Assembly: GCA_023457255.1 (NCBI GenBank)
Contig: JAEWMB010000020.1
Coordinates: 1 to 64,000 of the forward strand
Direction of reading: 5' to 3'
Length of the DNA: 64,000 bases
Source: Bacillota bacterium
GTDB taxonomy: Bacteria > Bacillota > Clostridia > Lachnospirales > Lachnospiraceae
Shown: one piece after another, positions 16,681 through 26,159 of the stretch
Layout of the letters: each line of letters begins with the position of its first letter
Position numbering within the stretch: position 1 is the first letter of the stretch
The notes under the pieces: model-generated
What the model saw: the letters and a program-made list of their open reading frames with translations, nothing else
Database searches by the model: none
Told to the model about the DNA's origin: nothing
Program-made: the position numbers and the translations under genes

Positions 16681-19605
16681 ATGCAATACTTTGTTAAATT
16701 GCTTTTATTAATGACAAAAACTCCTGCCTTACTTTTTGGATTCTGTGCTCCTACAGAACAACTACCTTATATATGGAAGAGAAGAAAACTTGATAAAGAG
16801 CTCCCTATACTGCAGTATACAGCTATATTGGAACATTCAGAGAAAGATTGGTTTTTAAATATTTTAGATACCAAATCCTCTCTCAATATTGATAAAGACA
16901 AGCTTGTTTTTAACCTAGAATCTCGACCATCAGTTCTTTCAGACACATCAGGATTGGAATGGGAAAACAATAAGCCAGTGTCAAAACTGCATGTTGTGGA
17001 TGAGTATTGGAACTTGGATAAAGCTGCTTTAATGAATAAGATTGAACACTCATTTATGCCATGTAATGGGCGAGAATTGAGATGTAATGTTCAACGCCTT
17101 TTTGAAGTTTTGAAGGAGGAGTGCGGTGTTGATTTTTCTCAAGAGGGTGAAAGACTGGGAAACTTTGAATATTATACGCCAGGAAAGTACATGAACTTGT
17201 TTGAGATAAAGAGAAGCAATTACACAACAATTATTCTTCGAAAAAAACGTAATATACGAGAAGAACTCGTTGTAAGTTGCGCAGCCGAAAATGAGGGACG
17301 TTGGGTTAGCGACGAAGTAAAAGCCTTTTCTCCAAATTCTAATGAACTTGCTTTTTCTGCAGACGAACCCATGACCCATTACAAAATTAAGGCATGGGAA
17401 AAAGAAAGCGGTGTGTTAATTTACGCTTCCGAATGTGCTTTTATGATGGATGTCCATATTGATGTGGCAACAGAAAGTCGTAAAGTAATTCAAGATCCCT
17501 GGACACAAACATTGCAGCAAAATGCATCCAAACACAAGGATGATATTCAAAAAATCAAGGAGATCACGGTTGCTTCCAGATATGATGTGATACATGTAAA
17601 CAATAAGCAATCAGTACCATGGCGTAAAGCGAAACAAGATGGTAAAAAGTTATGTGCATTATATAAAAAAGTAAAAACAAAGGGTGCATTCGTTCCTAAA
17701 ACTGCAGATCGAAAAGGGGAAATAGATAGCTTCCAAAAAGTCCGTGAATACATTGAGGAAAAAGGAATTAAAACGGTTGTTTTGGCAGATCCTTTCTTCT
17801 CGGTAAAATCTGCTGTTAAACTCTTAGGACGTATATCATCGGCCAACGTAGAGCTCAATGTGATAACAGCCCTTGCCTCAATAGATCCAGATACAGGCGA
17901 AAAAAATACTGATATAAAAGAAGAATGCAAAACCTTTATAAACCAGAATAGAAATCTCTTACACCCCAATTTGACAGTCCAAAATGTATTATGTGGAAAA
18001 AATCCGGCGTTTCATGATCGGTATATAATTCGTTATTTTGATGATGGACATATTGATGGTTTTTTACTGAGCAATTCACTTAACTCTGCTGGACAATTTT
18101 TTCCGTACGTTATAGCTCCTCTTGAGTCTGAAGTATGCTTGGAAGTGGCAGAGTATCTTCAGAATTTGACAGACATAGCATATCAAAATAAGCTCCACAA
18201 AAAAGAGCAGGTTCAAATTGAAACGTTATATAGTTCGGTAAGAGATTTTGAAGATACAAAGCAGGAAGAGAAATCTGTATTGCCTCAATTGTTGACTGGA
18301 GAGGGCAACATGGAAGATGCGGTTTATAGTTGTGTAAAATTAAATTATTTTAGAGACGGTAGCACTGTAAAGAGTTTTACTGTGCTTCCAGAAGCATTAC
18401 CTGTGATTATCCCCGTAATATTACAGAATTGGAACTTAAATCCTGAAGTTTCAATAATAGGATTAGGCGAGGCGCTATACCACACTTACCAAGGTACACA
18501 TGGAGCAAAAGATATTCTGCAATCCATACATGGTGCAGTTCCTCGTTATTTGGAAACAATCTCGCTACTTGTCAAGGATGTGGAAGAACGGCAACAGCAT
18601 GAGCAGCAATCAATTCATAGTGAGCAATTTGCATATTGGGCCATCATGAATGGAAATGCGAAGCCTGGACCGATATCATATTGGCTTGACCATCCAGGGC
18701 ATGTATACTATGAAAAGGAGGGGTATTGGTCATGTCTTTATAAGTTGCTTTGGCTACTTAATCCCGAAGAATTTTTGCTTACTCTGAAAACTATTAAATC
18801 ACCGCTGATGCTATCAATTTTGATTGAACATATAGCCTTATATGACTATGACAGAGACTTACATGAATTACTTTTACAATTAAAATGGGATTGGATGCAT
18901 GATTTGGCTGCAGAATGGGTATGGAGTAATTATAAAAATAGAAATTTGGATATAAATGCAGTACTTAACTCAATTGAAATGAGTATGCAACTCAAGCAGA
19001 GTGCATATCTCTTATCGAAGGCAGCATTTCATGCTCGTATGTTGCGGTCAAGTACTCCTGAAGCTGACAGGATAAAAGCATGGGAACTATGTAATGAGTT
19101 AATTGAGCGTGTAGTGAAGCTATGTAATGAAACGAATATACCAAATGGCGAACAGATTAATATGCTCAAAAAAGTTAAGGATTGTGAGCAAACTTGCAAT
19201 GCCTGGCTCATTCTTTCCATCGCGCAGTCTATAAAAGATGAATTTGTTCGTAATGCTCAACTAGACCGAATTATAAATGCTTATTTTAATTCTAATCATT
19301 TGCTATCATGCAATATAGACCAGGATCAGCCATATATAGAACTTGTTGTTAAGGCTGGAGCGCTAAGGTATGAAAATGTATTTGAAAAACATGTTGGCTC
19401 TAAATTATTACATTGGGAGGCTCTCAATGAATGGATGGAACCATATTTGTGTGATAGAGACTACCGGCGCTGGAGTGATTCAAAAAAGGCTATTGAATGG
19501 GATATGCAATTTTTAAGTACTTATCAAAAGCTGGGTTATAAATTAAGTGGAAAACTAAAAGTATACTTTGATCGTGCAATGTTTGATCAGGATTCGGGCT
19601 ATTAG
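16681..19605 (+). CDS. Large PLD-like (HDR motif) protein, VPA1262-like
   Basis: This 974-aa protein has an unrecognised N-terminal half, then a domain at about 345-490 with VVLADPFFS and FHDRYIIRYFDDGHIDGFLL followed by SNSLNSAG. This is the HxD/H-x-R style seen in one-motif phospholipase-D-like proteins (His445). The C-terminal half is helical. I recall the VPA1262 family as similar, but cannot confirm that here. ATG 16681 follows an AGGGGGG site; TTG 16660 precedes it. The gene stands alone, carries its own promoter repeat and is flanked by direct repeats, as expected of a recent insertion. A defence role is inference. Confidence 0.65.
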   Translation: MQYFVKLLLLMTKTPALLFGFCAPTEQLPYIWKRRKLDKELPILQYTAILEHSEKDWFLNILDTKSSLNIDKDKLVFNLESRPSVLSDTSGLEWENNKPVSKLHVVDEYWNLDKAALMNKIEHSFMPCNGRELRCNVQRLFEVLKEECGVDFSQEGERLGNFEYYTPGKYMNLFEIKRSNYTTIILRKKRNIREELVVSCAAENEGRWVSDEVKAFSPNSNELAFSADEPMTHYKIKAWEKESGVLIYASECAFMMDVHIDVATESRKVIQDPWTQTLQQNASKHKDDIQKIKEITVASRYDVIHVNNKQSVPWRKAKQDGKKLCALYKKVKTKGAFVPKTADRKGEIDSFQKVREYIEEKGIKTVVLADPFFSVKSAVKLLGRISSANVELNVITALASIDPDTGEKNTDIKEECKTFINQNRNLLHPNLTVQNVLCGKNPAFHDRYIIRYFDDGHIDGFLLSNSLNSAGQFFPYVIAPLESEVCLEVAEYLQNLTDIAYQNKLHKKEQVQIETLYSSVRDFEDTKQEEKSVLPQLLTGEGNMEDAVYSCVKLNYFRDGSTVKSFTVLPEALPVIIPVILQNWNLNPEVSIIGLGEALYHTYQGTHGAKDILQSIHGAVPRYLETISLLVKDVEERQQHEQQSIHSEQFAYWAIMNGNAKPGPISYWLDHPGHVYYEKEGYWSCLYKLLWLLNPEEFLLTLKTIKSPLMLSILIEHIALYDYDRDLHELLLQLKWDWMHDLAAEWVWSNYKNRNLDINAVLNSIEMSMQLKQSAYLLSKAAFHARMLRSSTPEADRIKAWELCNELIERVVKLCNETNIPNGEQINMLKKVKDCEQTCNAWLILSIAQSIKDEFVRNAQLDRIINAYFNSNHLLSCNIDQDQPYIELVVKAGALRYENVFEKHVGSKLLHWEALNEWMEPYLCDRDYRRWSDSKKAIEWDMQFLSTYQKLGYKLSGKLKVYFDRAMFDQDSGY

Positions 19606-19632
19606 TTTAATAGTGAGCCTGAGATAGTTGAC

Positions 19633-19688
19633 ACCAAGGGGGGATCAGGACCAATGGCCATCAGAAATACAGCAACAAGGCATGTAGA
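19633..19688 (+). repeat. Right direct repeat flanking the PLD-like gene
   Basis: Partner of 16531-16586. The two copies bracket exactly one gene and its promoter region. Confidence 0.6.
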
Positions 19689-20176
19689 AACAGTCTGTCT
19701 TCCGTCGAGAACCTTAGTAAATGAAAGAATTTTGGTATTTTAGAAATAAAATAAGTGTTTCTATCTTCACAGAATGATAATTTAAGAACAGAATTACCCT
19801 GAGAATAGGCTTTTCAGAATGAGTGACATACATTTTGGCGAGAGAATGCCTTGAAAGAGTTGTCTCACATCATAAAGAGCAGTGTAAGACTGGGTTTCAG
19901 AACATTCTAATCCGGCAGATATTAAGAACTGGAAGCAATCGCATGAAGGAGAAGCGAAGATAGCCGAATTTTTTGATGGGGATGTATAGCAGTTATTGAT
20001 GTGGTTATACAAAAAAAGGTTTGATTCCATAGGAACGGGGAACCTTTATAGTGATGTGCAAGTGCTCTTATTGCTATGGTCGCTTTTGATATTACTCATA
20101 GAATTATCGGTTGAAAGAAATAAAGTTGGCGAGTTCACGATCTCATAACAATAAAAAAATATAATGGAAGTGAAAT
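19689..20176. other. Degenerate coding remnants
   Basis: One frame near 19910-19995 reads NWKQSHEGEAKIAEFFDGDV then a stop, and continues in frame with further residues to about 20148. No start codon or family could be assigned, so this is treated as gene debris. Confidence 0.4.
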
Positions 20177-20755
20177 ATGATGATATTCGAAAAAATCAAA
20201 CAAGAAATTATGGCTGATCAAATGAACGAATCTTATACAAAAATGGGAATCCCACCATTATTTAAAGCTTCTGTAGATGCTCGCATTGCCATAGTTGGAC
20301 AGGCACCGGGACGTAAAGCAGAAGCAACTCAATTGTTTTGGAATGATTTAAGTGGTGACCGGTTAAGAGAATGGATGGGGGTATCTCACGAGATATTTTA
20401 TAATACGAATCGTATCGCTCATTTGCCTATGGATTTCTATTATCCAGGAAAAGCGAAAACCGGCGATGCTCCACCTAGAAGAGGCTTTGCAGAAAAATGG
20501 CATCCATGTTTACTGGATGAGATGCCAAATATTGAAATTATAATTTTAATCGGTAGCTATGCACAGAAATATTATTTAAATAAAAGACGTGAGAAAAGTT
20601 TAACTGAAACAGTGAGGAATTTTCAAAAATATTTACCGGAATATTTTCCATTGGTTCATCCTTCTCCTTTAAATCTTGGCTGGTTGAAACAAAATCCATG
20701 GTTTGAACATGATGTTTTACCTGTTCTAAAAGAAATTGTAAATAAGAACTTATAA
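20177..20755 (+). CDS. Uracil-DNA glycosylase family protein
   Basis: This 192-aa protein has the uracil-DNA glycosylase superfamily signature: IAIVGQAPGRKAEAT near residue 35 (motif A) and FPLVHPSPLN near residue 158 (motif B), with a central IEIIILIGSYAQKYY strand. It resembles the small family-4-like enzymes, which remove uracil from DNA in base-excision repair, but lacks the N-terminal Fe-S cysteines of family 4. The start has a GGAAGTGA site. It stands alone upstream of topoisomerase III. Confidence 0.85.
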   Translation: MMIFEKIKQEIMADQMNESYTKMGIPPLFKASVDARIAIVGQAPGRKAEATQLFWNDLSGDRLREWMGVSHEIFYNTNRIAHLPMDFYYPGKAKTGDAPPRRGFAEKWHPCLLDEMPNIEIIILIGSYAQKYYLNKRREKSLTETVRNFQKYLPEYFPLVHPSPLNLGWLKQNPWFEHDVLPVLKEIVNKNL

Positions 20756-20865
20756 GGAATCATTAACTAATTTAATGGCAAGTACCAATGACATCAATTT
20801 TATCAACTCAAGCCGTGTGGAGTACGTAGTGGAAATACGTCGGTCAGAGGCGCACGGGTGGGGCT

Positions 20866-20965
20866 GTATGTTACAGATGTAAATTTTGATGGTTATAAAG
20901 ATATGATTATTTGATAGTTTTGGCGGTGCGCATGCAAATACTTGGTATGATGGTTGGCTATAGAA
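20866..20965 (+). pseudogene. FG-GAP-like repeat fragment
   Basis: VTDVNFDGYKDMII followed by two stops, then FGGAHANTWYDGWL in another frame, is the core of a calcium-binding FG-GAP-like repeat seen in secreted Firmicute proteins (XAC2610-related type). Only about 35 residues survive, with frameshifts. The rest of 20756-21083 holds nothing else I can support. Confidence 0.6.
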
Positions 20966-21083
20966 CCCGGAAACGTTGGTATGGGGGTGTTATCAGGTTG
21001 ACCAATGGCTGAAATGATATATAATGGAAGTAAAGACGGAGATAAGAACATTAAATTATAGTCTATAACTGAAGGAGTCCTAT

Positions 21084-23252
21084 ATGAAATCATTAGTAAT
21101 CGCCGAGAAACCCTCCGTGGGCAGAGATATAGCAAGAGTTTTGAAATGTACCAAAAATATGAATGGTGCCCTGGAGGGAGATCGATACATTGTCACTTGG
21201 GGTCTGGGACATCTGGTTACGTTAGCTGATCCCGAAATGTATGATGAAAAATATAAAGAATGGAAAATGGAACATCTTCCAATGCTGCCCCAGAAGTTTG
21301 AATTAGTTGTAATAAAACAGACAGGTAAACAGTATCAGGTTGTAAAATCACAGCTTCATCGCAGTGATGTATCTGATATTATCATTGCTACGGATGCCGG
21401 CCGTGAAGGTGAGCTGGTAGCAAGATGGATACTAGAAAAAGCGAATAACAAAAAAACGATTAAAAGATTATGGATTTCTTCTGTTACGGATAAAGCAATC
21501 CGGGAAGGCTTTTCTCACCTGAAAGATGGCAAAGAATATGAGAATCTCTACCAAGCTGCGGTTGCCAGAGCAGAATCTGACTGGATTGTCGGAATGAATG
21601 CCACCAGAGCGCTTACCTGCAAATATAATGCTAGCCTTTCCTGTGGACGCGTTCAGACACCTACCCTGGCAATGATAGCAAAAAGAGAAGAAGATATAAG
21701 AAAATTTATACCGGTTCCTTATTACGGATTGAGTGGGAAAGTGAATGGGATGACCCTGACCTGGAAAGATCAAAAATCCCAGGCTAGTACCACTTTTGAT
21801 AAAACAAAAGCGGAAGAACTGCTGAAAGCCTTAAAAGGGAAAAGAGGACTGGTGTCAGATATTAATTCTGTTATGAAAAAATCCTATTCTCCTGGATTAT
21901 ATGATTTAACGGAGCTTCAAAGAGATGCAAATGTACGATATGATTTTTCTGCAAAAGAAACTTTAAATATTATGCAGCGTTTGTATGAAAATCATAAAGT
22001 CTTAACATACCCCAGAACAGATTCCAGATACCTGACCACTGATATTGTAGGCACCCTGAAAGAGAGGCTGGAAGCAATCAGTATGGGACCCTATAAAAAA
22101 CTGGCTGGTATGTTAATAAGAAAACCAATTGTCACAAACTCTTCTTTTGTAAATAATCAGAAGGTAAGTGATCATCATGCAATTATACCGACAGAACAAT
22201 ATGTATGTCTTGAAAACATGAGTATGGACGAGAAGAAAATTTATGATTTGGTGGTAAGAAGATTCCTTGCGGTTCTTTATCCTCCTTATGAATATGAAGA
22301 AGCCACTATAAAAGTACAGGTAGAAAAAGAAGAATTCATAGTGAAAGGTAAAATCACGAAGGCCTTAGGATATAAAGAAGTTTATGAGAATTCCGGAGAC
22401 GAAGAGAAAGAAAATGAAAGATTACCAAAATTAAATAAAAATGAAATTCTGAATGATATTGAATTTATTATGACAGAAGGAAAAACAAAACCCCCTGCTT
22501 TATTTAACGAGGCAACCTTATTATCCGCCATGGAAAACCCTGTTAACTTCTTGGAACAGAAAGATAAAGAGTTGGTTAAAACTTTGGGAGAAACAGGAGG
22601 TTTGGGAACGGTTGCAACCCGGGCTGATATTATAGAGAAACTTTTCAACTCTTTTCTCATGGAGAAAAAGGGGAAAGATATCCTTATTACTTCCAAGGGA
22701 AAGCAATTATTGGAATTAGTACCGGAAGACCTAAAGAAACCTGAATTAACTGCATCATTGGAAATGAAATTAGCCAAAATAGCCAAAGGAAATCTAAAGA
22801 AACAAGATCTGATGAATGAGATGATGTCGTATACAAAAGAGATCGTATCTGTCATTAAAGACAATGATGGTAAATTCAGGCATGATAATTTGACAAATAA
22901 GAAATGCCCGGTCTGTGGTAAAAATATGCTGGCAGTTAGTGGTAAAAACAGCAGAATGTTAGTATGCCAGGACCGTGAATGCGGGCATAGGGAGACCATA
23001 GCCAGAACAAGTAATGCAAGATGTCCGGTATGTCATAAAAAGATGGAACTGGCAGGTCAGGGGGAAGGTCAAATATTCACCTGTACCTGCGGACACAAGG
23101 AAAAATTGGCAGCTTTCCAAGAAAGACGTAAAAAAGAAGGTGCCGGTGTCAGCAAAAAGGATATTGCAAAGTATATGAATCAGGTAAAGAAAGAAGAAAA
23201 GGAACCCATTAATACTGCATTTGCAGAAGCCTTTGCTAAGATAAAGCTGTAA
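21084..23252 (+). CDS. topB: DNA topoisomerase III
   Basis: This 722-aa type IA topoisomerase starts with the Toprim domain (LVIAEKPSVGRDIARVL; later ATDAGREGELVARW) and carries the catalytic tyrosine in TYPRTDSRYL (Tyr309). The C-terminal end has two zinc-ribbon-like cysteine clusters from residue 608 onward. The enzyme passes DNA strands through a transient single-strand break and decatenates replication or recombination intermediates. Accessory copies of topB are common on mobile elements, and this one lies in a repair-rich mosaic, so it may not be the housekeeping copy. The protein looks complete. Confidence 0.95.
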   Translation: MKSLVIAEKPSVGRDIARVLKCTKNMNGALEGDRYIVTWGLGHLVTLADPEMYDEKYKEWKMEHLPMLPQKFELVVIKQTGKQYQVVKSQLHRSDVSDIIIATDAGREGELVARWILEKANNKKTIKRLWISSVTDKAIREGFSHLKDGKEYENLYQAAVARAESDWIVGMNATRALTCKYNASLSCGRVQTPTLAMIAKREEDIRKFIPVPYYGLSGKVNGMTLTWKDQKSQASTTFDKTKAEELLKALKGKRGLVSDINSVMKKSYSPGLYDLTELQRDANVRYDFSAKETLNIMQRLYENHKVLTYPRTDSRYLTTDIVGTLKERLEAISMGPYKKLAGMLIRKPIVTNSSFVNNQKVSDHHAIIPTEQYVCLENMSMDEKKIYDLVVRRFLAVLYPPYEYEEATIKVQVEKEEFIVKGKITKALGYKEVYENSGDEEKENERLPKLNKNEILNDIEFIMTEGKTKPPALFNEATLLSAMENPVNFLEQKDKELVKTLGETGGLGTVATRADIIEKLFNSFLMEKKGKDILITSKGKQLLELVPEDLKKPELTASLEMKLAKIAKGNLKKQDLMNEMMSYTKEIVSVIKDNDGKFRHDNLTNKKCPVCGKNMLAVSGKNSRMLVCQDRECGHRETIARTSNARCPVCHKKMELAGQGEGQIFTCTCGHKEKLAAFQERRKKEGAGVSKKDIAKYMNQVKKEEKEPINTAFAEAFAKIKL

Positions 23253-23303
23253 AACAAAAAATATGTCAAGAAAGCACTTGTAAACAGGCATATTGAAGAC
23301 AAA

Positions 23304-23582
23304 TTGACAATTATTATTGAGGGCGATTTTATCTATTCCGAATTTACAATATCTTTCGAAAATCCAGAGGTAAAATCAATTTTTGTGAATGAACCAGACA
23401 TAAATCAAATATTAAAAAATTATTTATCAAGAGAAGGTGGAAATTTACAGTATTACAGAGCTGAAATAAGCATTGCATATGGAAAATGGATAGCAGATAC
23501 TTGCAATCAGAATGGTATTAGCTTGATTGACTCAAGACCTTGGGATACTGTTTTAACGAGAGCCCTAAAAAGTTTATTGTGA
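23304..23582 (+). pseudogene. C-terminal fragment of a P-loop kinase-like protein
   Basis: The frame has no good ribosome site and is open upstream to the topB stop, so an N-terminal part has been lost. What remains (TIIIEGDFIYSEF, then FENPEVKSIF and LIDSRPWDTVLTRALK) resembles the C-terminal part of small P-loop kinase-like proteins, in which a WDT motif near the end is common. No Walker A motif is present, so it cannot be functional as such. Confidence 0.5.
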
Positions 23583-23735
23583 TGTAAATGCTTTGGTTTT
23601 TGCTATCTTCAGTGCAAGAATTAAGCAAAATGCTGAACTCATAAATTCCAATTTGCTGTGAAGATAATGGACATTTGTTCTTGTAGGGCATTGAAGCAGA
23701 ACTGCAGAAATTTATATTATACGAGGAGAAAAAGA

Positions 23736-24362
23736 ATGAGGGAGTTTAATATCGACTCAATCGTGCCATTTGGCGGTTATCATTGGCGTATTCTTGATAT
23801 ACAAGGCAATGCGGCCTTAATTATAACTGAATATATGATCGAACAACACCCCTATAATAATTGTGCCGGTGATGTGACATGGGCTGACTGTTCGCTAAGA
23901 AAATATCTTAACGGTGAGTTTTATGACAAATTCACTGCGGCCGAACAGTCAAGAATCCTTCCGGTATTGAACAAAAACCACGACAATCAGTGGTACGGTT
24001 CAAGAGGCGGAGAAGATACTCGGGATTACATATTTCTTCTAAGCATTGAAGAAGTAGTGTGCAAATATTTCGGTGACAGCAGTAAAAACCTTGAAAACCG
24101 CAGCGCCAAACAACGATATTGGTTTCAAAGAAAAGACAAAAACAACAACAAGCGAAGATCGACATTCGATGGATATGTATGGTGGTGGTGGCTTCGGTCG
24201 CCCGGGCGTGACAATAGAAGAGCCGTATATATTCACGGAGACGGCAATATAGGCATTCAGGGAAACGGCACCTTCCGCTATAGCAGCAGCACAATTCACC
24301 CTTCAACAGGCGATAACAGCGGCGGAGTTCGCCCCGCTCTGTGGCTGAGCTTGGAATTATAA
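23736..24362 (+). CDS. DUF6273 domain protein
   Basis: This 208-aa protein is the DUF6273 domain almost alone: FGGYHWRILDIQGNAALII at the start, a TWADCSLRKYLNGEFY middle, and a WWWWLRSPG and GGVRPALWL end. DUF6273 is widespread in Lachnospiraceae, often attached to secreted proteins; here there is no signal peptide. The ATG at 23736 has a GAGGAGAAA site; the in-frame start at 23658 has none. The C-terminal third is rich in Gly, Asn and Arg. Function unknown. Confidence 0.85.
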   Translation: MREFNIDSIVPFGGYHWRILDIQGNAALIITEYMIEQHPYNNCAGDVTWADCSLRKYLNGEFYDKFTAAEQSRILPVLNKNHDNQWYGSRGGEDTRDYIFLLSIEEVVCKYFGDSSKNLENRSAKQRYWFQRKDKNNNKRRSTFDGYVWWWWLRSPGRDNRRAVYIHGDGNIGIQGNGTFRYSSSTIHPSTGDNSGGVRPALWLSLEL

Positions 24363-24482
24363 ATCTTGGGTACTTTTCAAGTGGTTCGATTATCATTACA
24401 ACATAAATGGCATCAATGCAATGTAAAGGGGAAAATTAAAAATAAGTAAGTACGAAAACGCAATGAAACTGATATAGGAGCG

Positions 24483-24815
24483 GTGCGGAAATGGCAAGGA
24501 AGAAGTGATTGCCCTTGTGACAATATCACTATCTCCGAGCGCTGTCGGAAATCTCCGCCCCGCTGTCCGTATGGTCTGCGTCTATTATGCAGGCGGCGTA
24601 TTTTATGTTCTACGGATGCAAAGAAAAATAAAATGCTGCAAATTGAGAAGAACGCCGAGGTTTCCGTCGGTGGGTTAGGCTGGTATGCATTCCAAAGCAC
24701 GCCGAAAATCTCGGCCGGAAGAAATTTTTCAGGGATTGGGCCGCTTAACACGCTGGCTGACCTGACCTTTTTAAATGAGATGTGTCAGGTGGTTTCAAAA
24801 TTTGACGAAATATAG
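24483..24815 (+). pseudogene. Pyridoxamine-phosphate-oxidase-like protein, frameshifted
   Basis: One frame gives ALVTIS and VYYAGGVFYV-like pieces, and another gives STDAKKNKMLQIEKNAEVSV, the signature order of the split-barrel pyridoxamine 5'-phosphate oxidase family. The pieces sit in at least two frames and the start codon is followed by an early stop. The remaining tail is unrecognised. The call of a broken FMN-binding split-barrel gene is fairly secure. Confidence 0.7.
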
Positions 24816-24855
24816 ATGACACAGCTGCATCGTTTGAATTAATTGTTAGAATTTG

Positions 24856-24884
24856 TTGACAATGGAAATAAAAGGTTATATAAT
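24856..24884 (+). promoter_or_regulatory. Consensus sigma-A promoter for the acc leader
   Basis: TTGACA and TATAAT match the consensus exactly with a 17-base spacer. A ribosome site AAAGGAG follows directly, then a short open frame and the acc hairpins. Confidence 0.88.
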
Positions 24885-24904
24885 GTAAAGGAGAATATAA
24901 TTTA

Positions 24905-25084
24905 TTGAATCAGAAGGGGAGAACTGAACATTTATATTATGGAAACATTTCAAATTGTTTGTATATTCCTTTTATTGAAGATGTAGATTGTTTATATCTA
25001 TGTCTATTTTTATTTAATAAAATATGTCTCTGCTGGTAACAGAGACATATTTTGTGATACTACTGCAAGCTAGGCTTGATATAA
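24905..25084 (+). CDS. Possible 59-aa leader peptide of the acc operon
   Basis: A TTG start 11 bases after AAAGGAG opens a 59-codon frame whose middle is hydrophobic and cysteine-rich (CLYLCLFLF). The 14 bases around its start (TTATTGAATCAGAA) are identical to those at the accD start (25298-25311), so it may be a duplicated or displaced gene start. The frame runs through the first hairpin and stops inside the antiterminator arm. A regulatory leader is possible, but it may be non-coding. Confidence 0.4.
25020..25054 (+). terminator. Perfect 14-bp hairpin in the acc leader
   Basis: AAAATATGTCTCTG and its exact complement flank a 7-base loop. The T run after it is short, so it may be a pause site or a weak terminator. 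Confidence 0.65.
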
Positions 25085-25147
25085 TATTTATTCTACAAAC
25101 AAATTATATCATAAATACACCTAGCTTTCAATAGGTGTATTTTTTTT
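25068..25147 (+). promoter_or_regulatory. Antiterminator/terminator pair before accD
   Basis: A strong terminator (10-bp stem 25114-25123 with 25132-25141, then seven T) lies 150 bases before accD. The 8-base AAGCTAGG at 25068-25075 is exactly complementary to CCTAGCTT at 25120-25127, which spans the 5' arm and loop of the terminator. The two pairings exclude each other, the classical layout of transcription attenuation. Confidence 0.65.
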
Positions 25148-25299
25148 ACCCAAAATTAAGAAACATAAATAAAGGTATGTTTGTTTTAAATTTGGAGTTA
25201 ACAAGTAAAAGAATAAAAAGATTATATATTAAACTTGCAAATAGAGTTCTATAGGGATTATTCTAGCCAGATACAAAATGTTTGGAGGTGAAGAAATTA

Positions 25300-26130
25300 T
25301 TGAATCAGAATTTATTCTTTAAATGTAAAGAGTGTGGAAATATTATTGAAAGAAAAAAAGCTGCCGTAAGTAATTATGTTTGTAACTTATGTGGCTATTA
25401 TGAAACACTAGATTATAAAAAAAGACTTGCAATGATAATTGACTCAAATACATTTACAGAAACAAATGTACGTACTGAATTTTATGATCCCATTAAATTC
25501 CCTGGATATTGGAGAAAGCATGAGGAAATTGTAAGCAAAGTTGAGCTAAATGAGGCAATTGTAACAGGAAGCGGATATATCTGTGGGCAGAAGGTTATGG
25601 TTGGAGTAATGGATACTAGATATATGATGGGAAGTATGGGAGTTATTGTCGGTGAAAAGGTAACAAGGCTATTTGAAGATGCAAAGAAAGAAAAACTTTC
25701 GGTTGTAATGTTTGTTGCTTCAGGCGGTGCCAGAATGCAAGAGGGAATTTTTTCATTAATGCAGATGGCAAAAACTTCAGCAGCTGTGTCAAGCTTTAGT
25801 GAGACGGGTGGGTTGTTTATTAGTGTACTGACAAATCCTACAACTGGAGGAGTTAGTGCAAGTTTTGCCTTTCTGGGAGATATTATATTAGCAGAGCCAC
25901 GTGCATTAATTGGATTTGCAGGAAAACGGGTAATTGAACAGACCATCAATGAAAAGCTTCCGTCTAATTTTCAAACCGCGGAATTTCTATTTGAGCATGG
26001 CTATATTGATTTAATTGTAGAGAGAAAAAATTTGAAAATTACGCTTAATGATATACTTAAAATTCATAGTCAGGATAATAATAAGAGATTTAAGCAGGAG
26101 GATGCAATTAAAAACGATGTATCTATGTGA
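25300..26130 (+). CDS. accD: Acetyl-CoA carboxylase carboxyltransferase, beta subunit
   Basis: This protein of about 276 aa has the N-terminal four-cysteine zinc ribbon (FKCKECG and YVCNLCGYY) and the crotonase-type carboxyltransferase core with SGGARMQEGIFSLMQMAKTS and NPTTGGVSASFA. With AccA it transfers carboxyl from carboxybiotin to acetyl-CoA, giving malonyl-CoA for fatty-acid or polyketide synthesis. The TTG at 25300 lies 12 bases after GGAGG; TTG 25282 would overlap that site. It is first in a four-gene acc operon with no fab genes nearby. Confidence 0.93.
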   Translation: MNQNLFFKCKECGNIIERKKAAVSNYVCNLCGYYETLDYKKRLAMIIDSNTFTETNVRTEFYDPIKFPGYWRKHEEIVSKVELNEAIVTGSGYICGQKVMVGVMDTRYMMGSMGVIVGEKVTRLFEDAKKEKLSVVMFVASGGARMQEGIFSLMQMAKTSAAVSSFSETGGLFISVLTNPTTGGVSASFAFLGDIILAEPRALIGFAGKRVIEQTINEKLPSNFQTAEFLFEHGYIDLIVERKNLKITLNDILKIHSQDNNKRFKQEDAIKNDVSM

Positions 26131-26159
26131 TTTAAGGAATAATAAATTGGGTAGGTGTT

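Noticed and set aside
22382..22999. 205-codon minus-strand frame inside topB
   Set aside because: Antisense shadow of a well-supported gene, with low-complexity Phe/Ser content.
23932..24396. 154-codon minus-strand frame opposite the DUF6273 gene
   Set aside because: Antisense shadow; composition (Cys, Arg, Tyr) is typical of a reverse reading of the Gly/Asn-rich gene.
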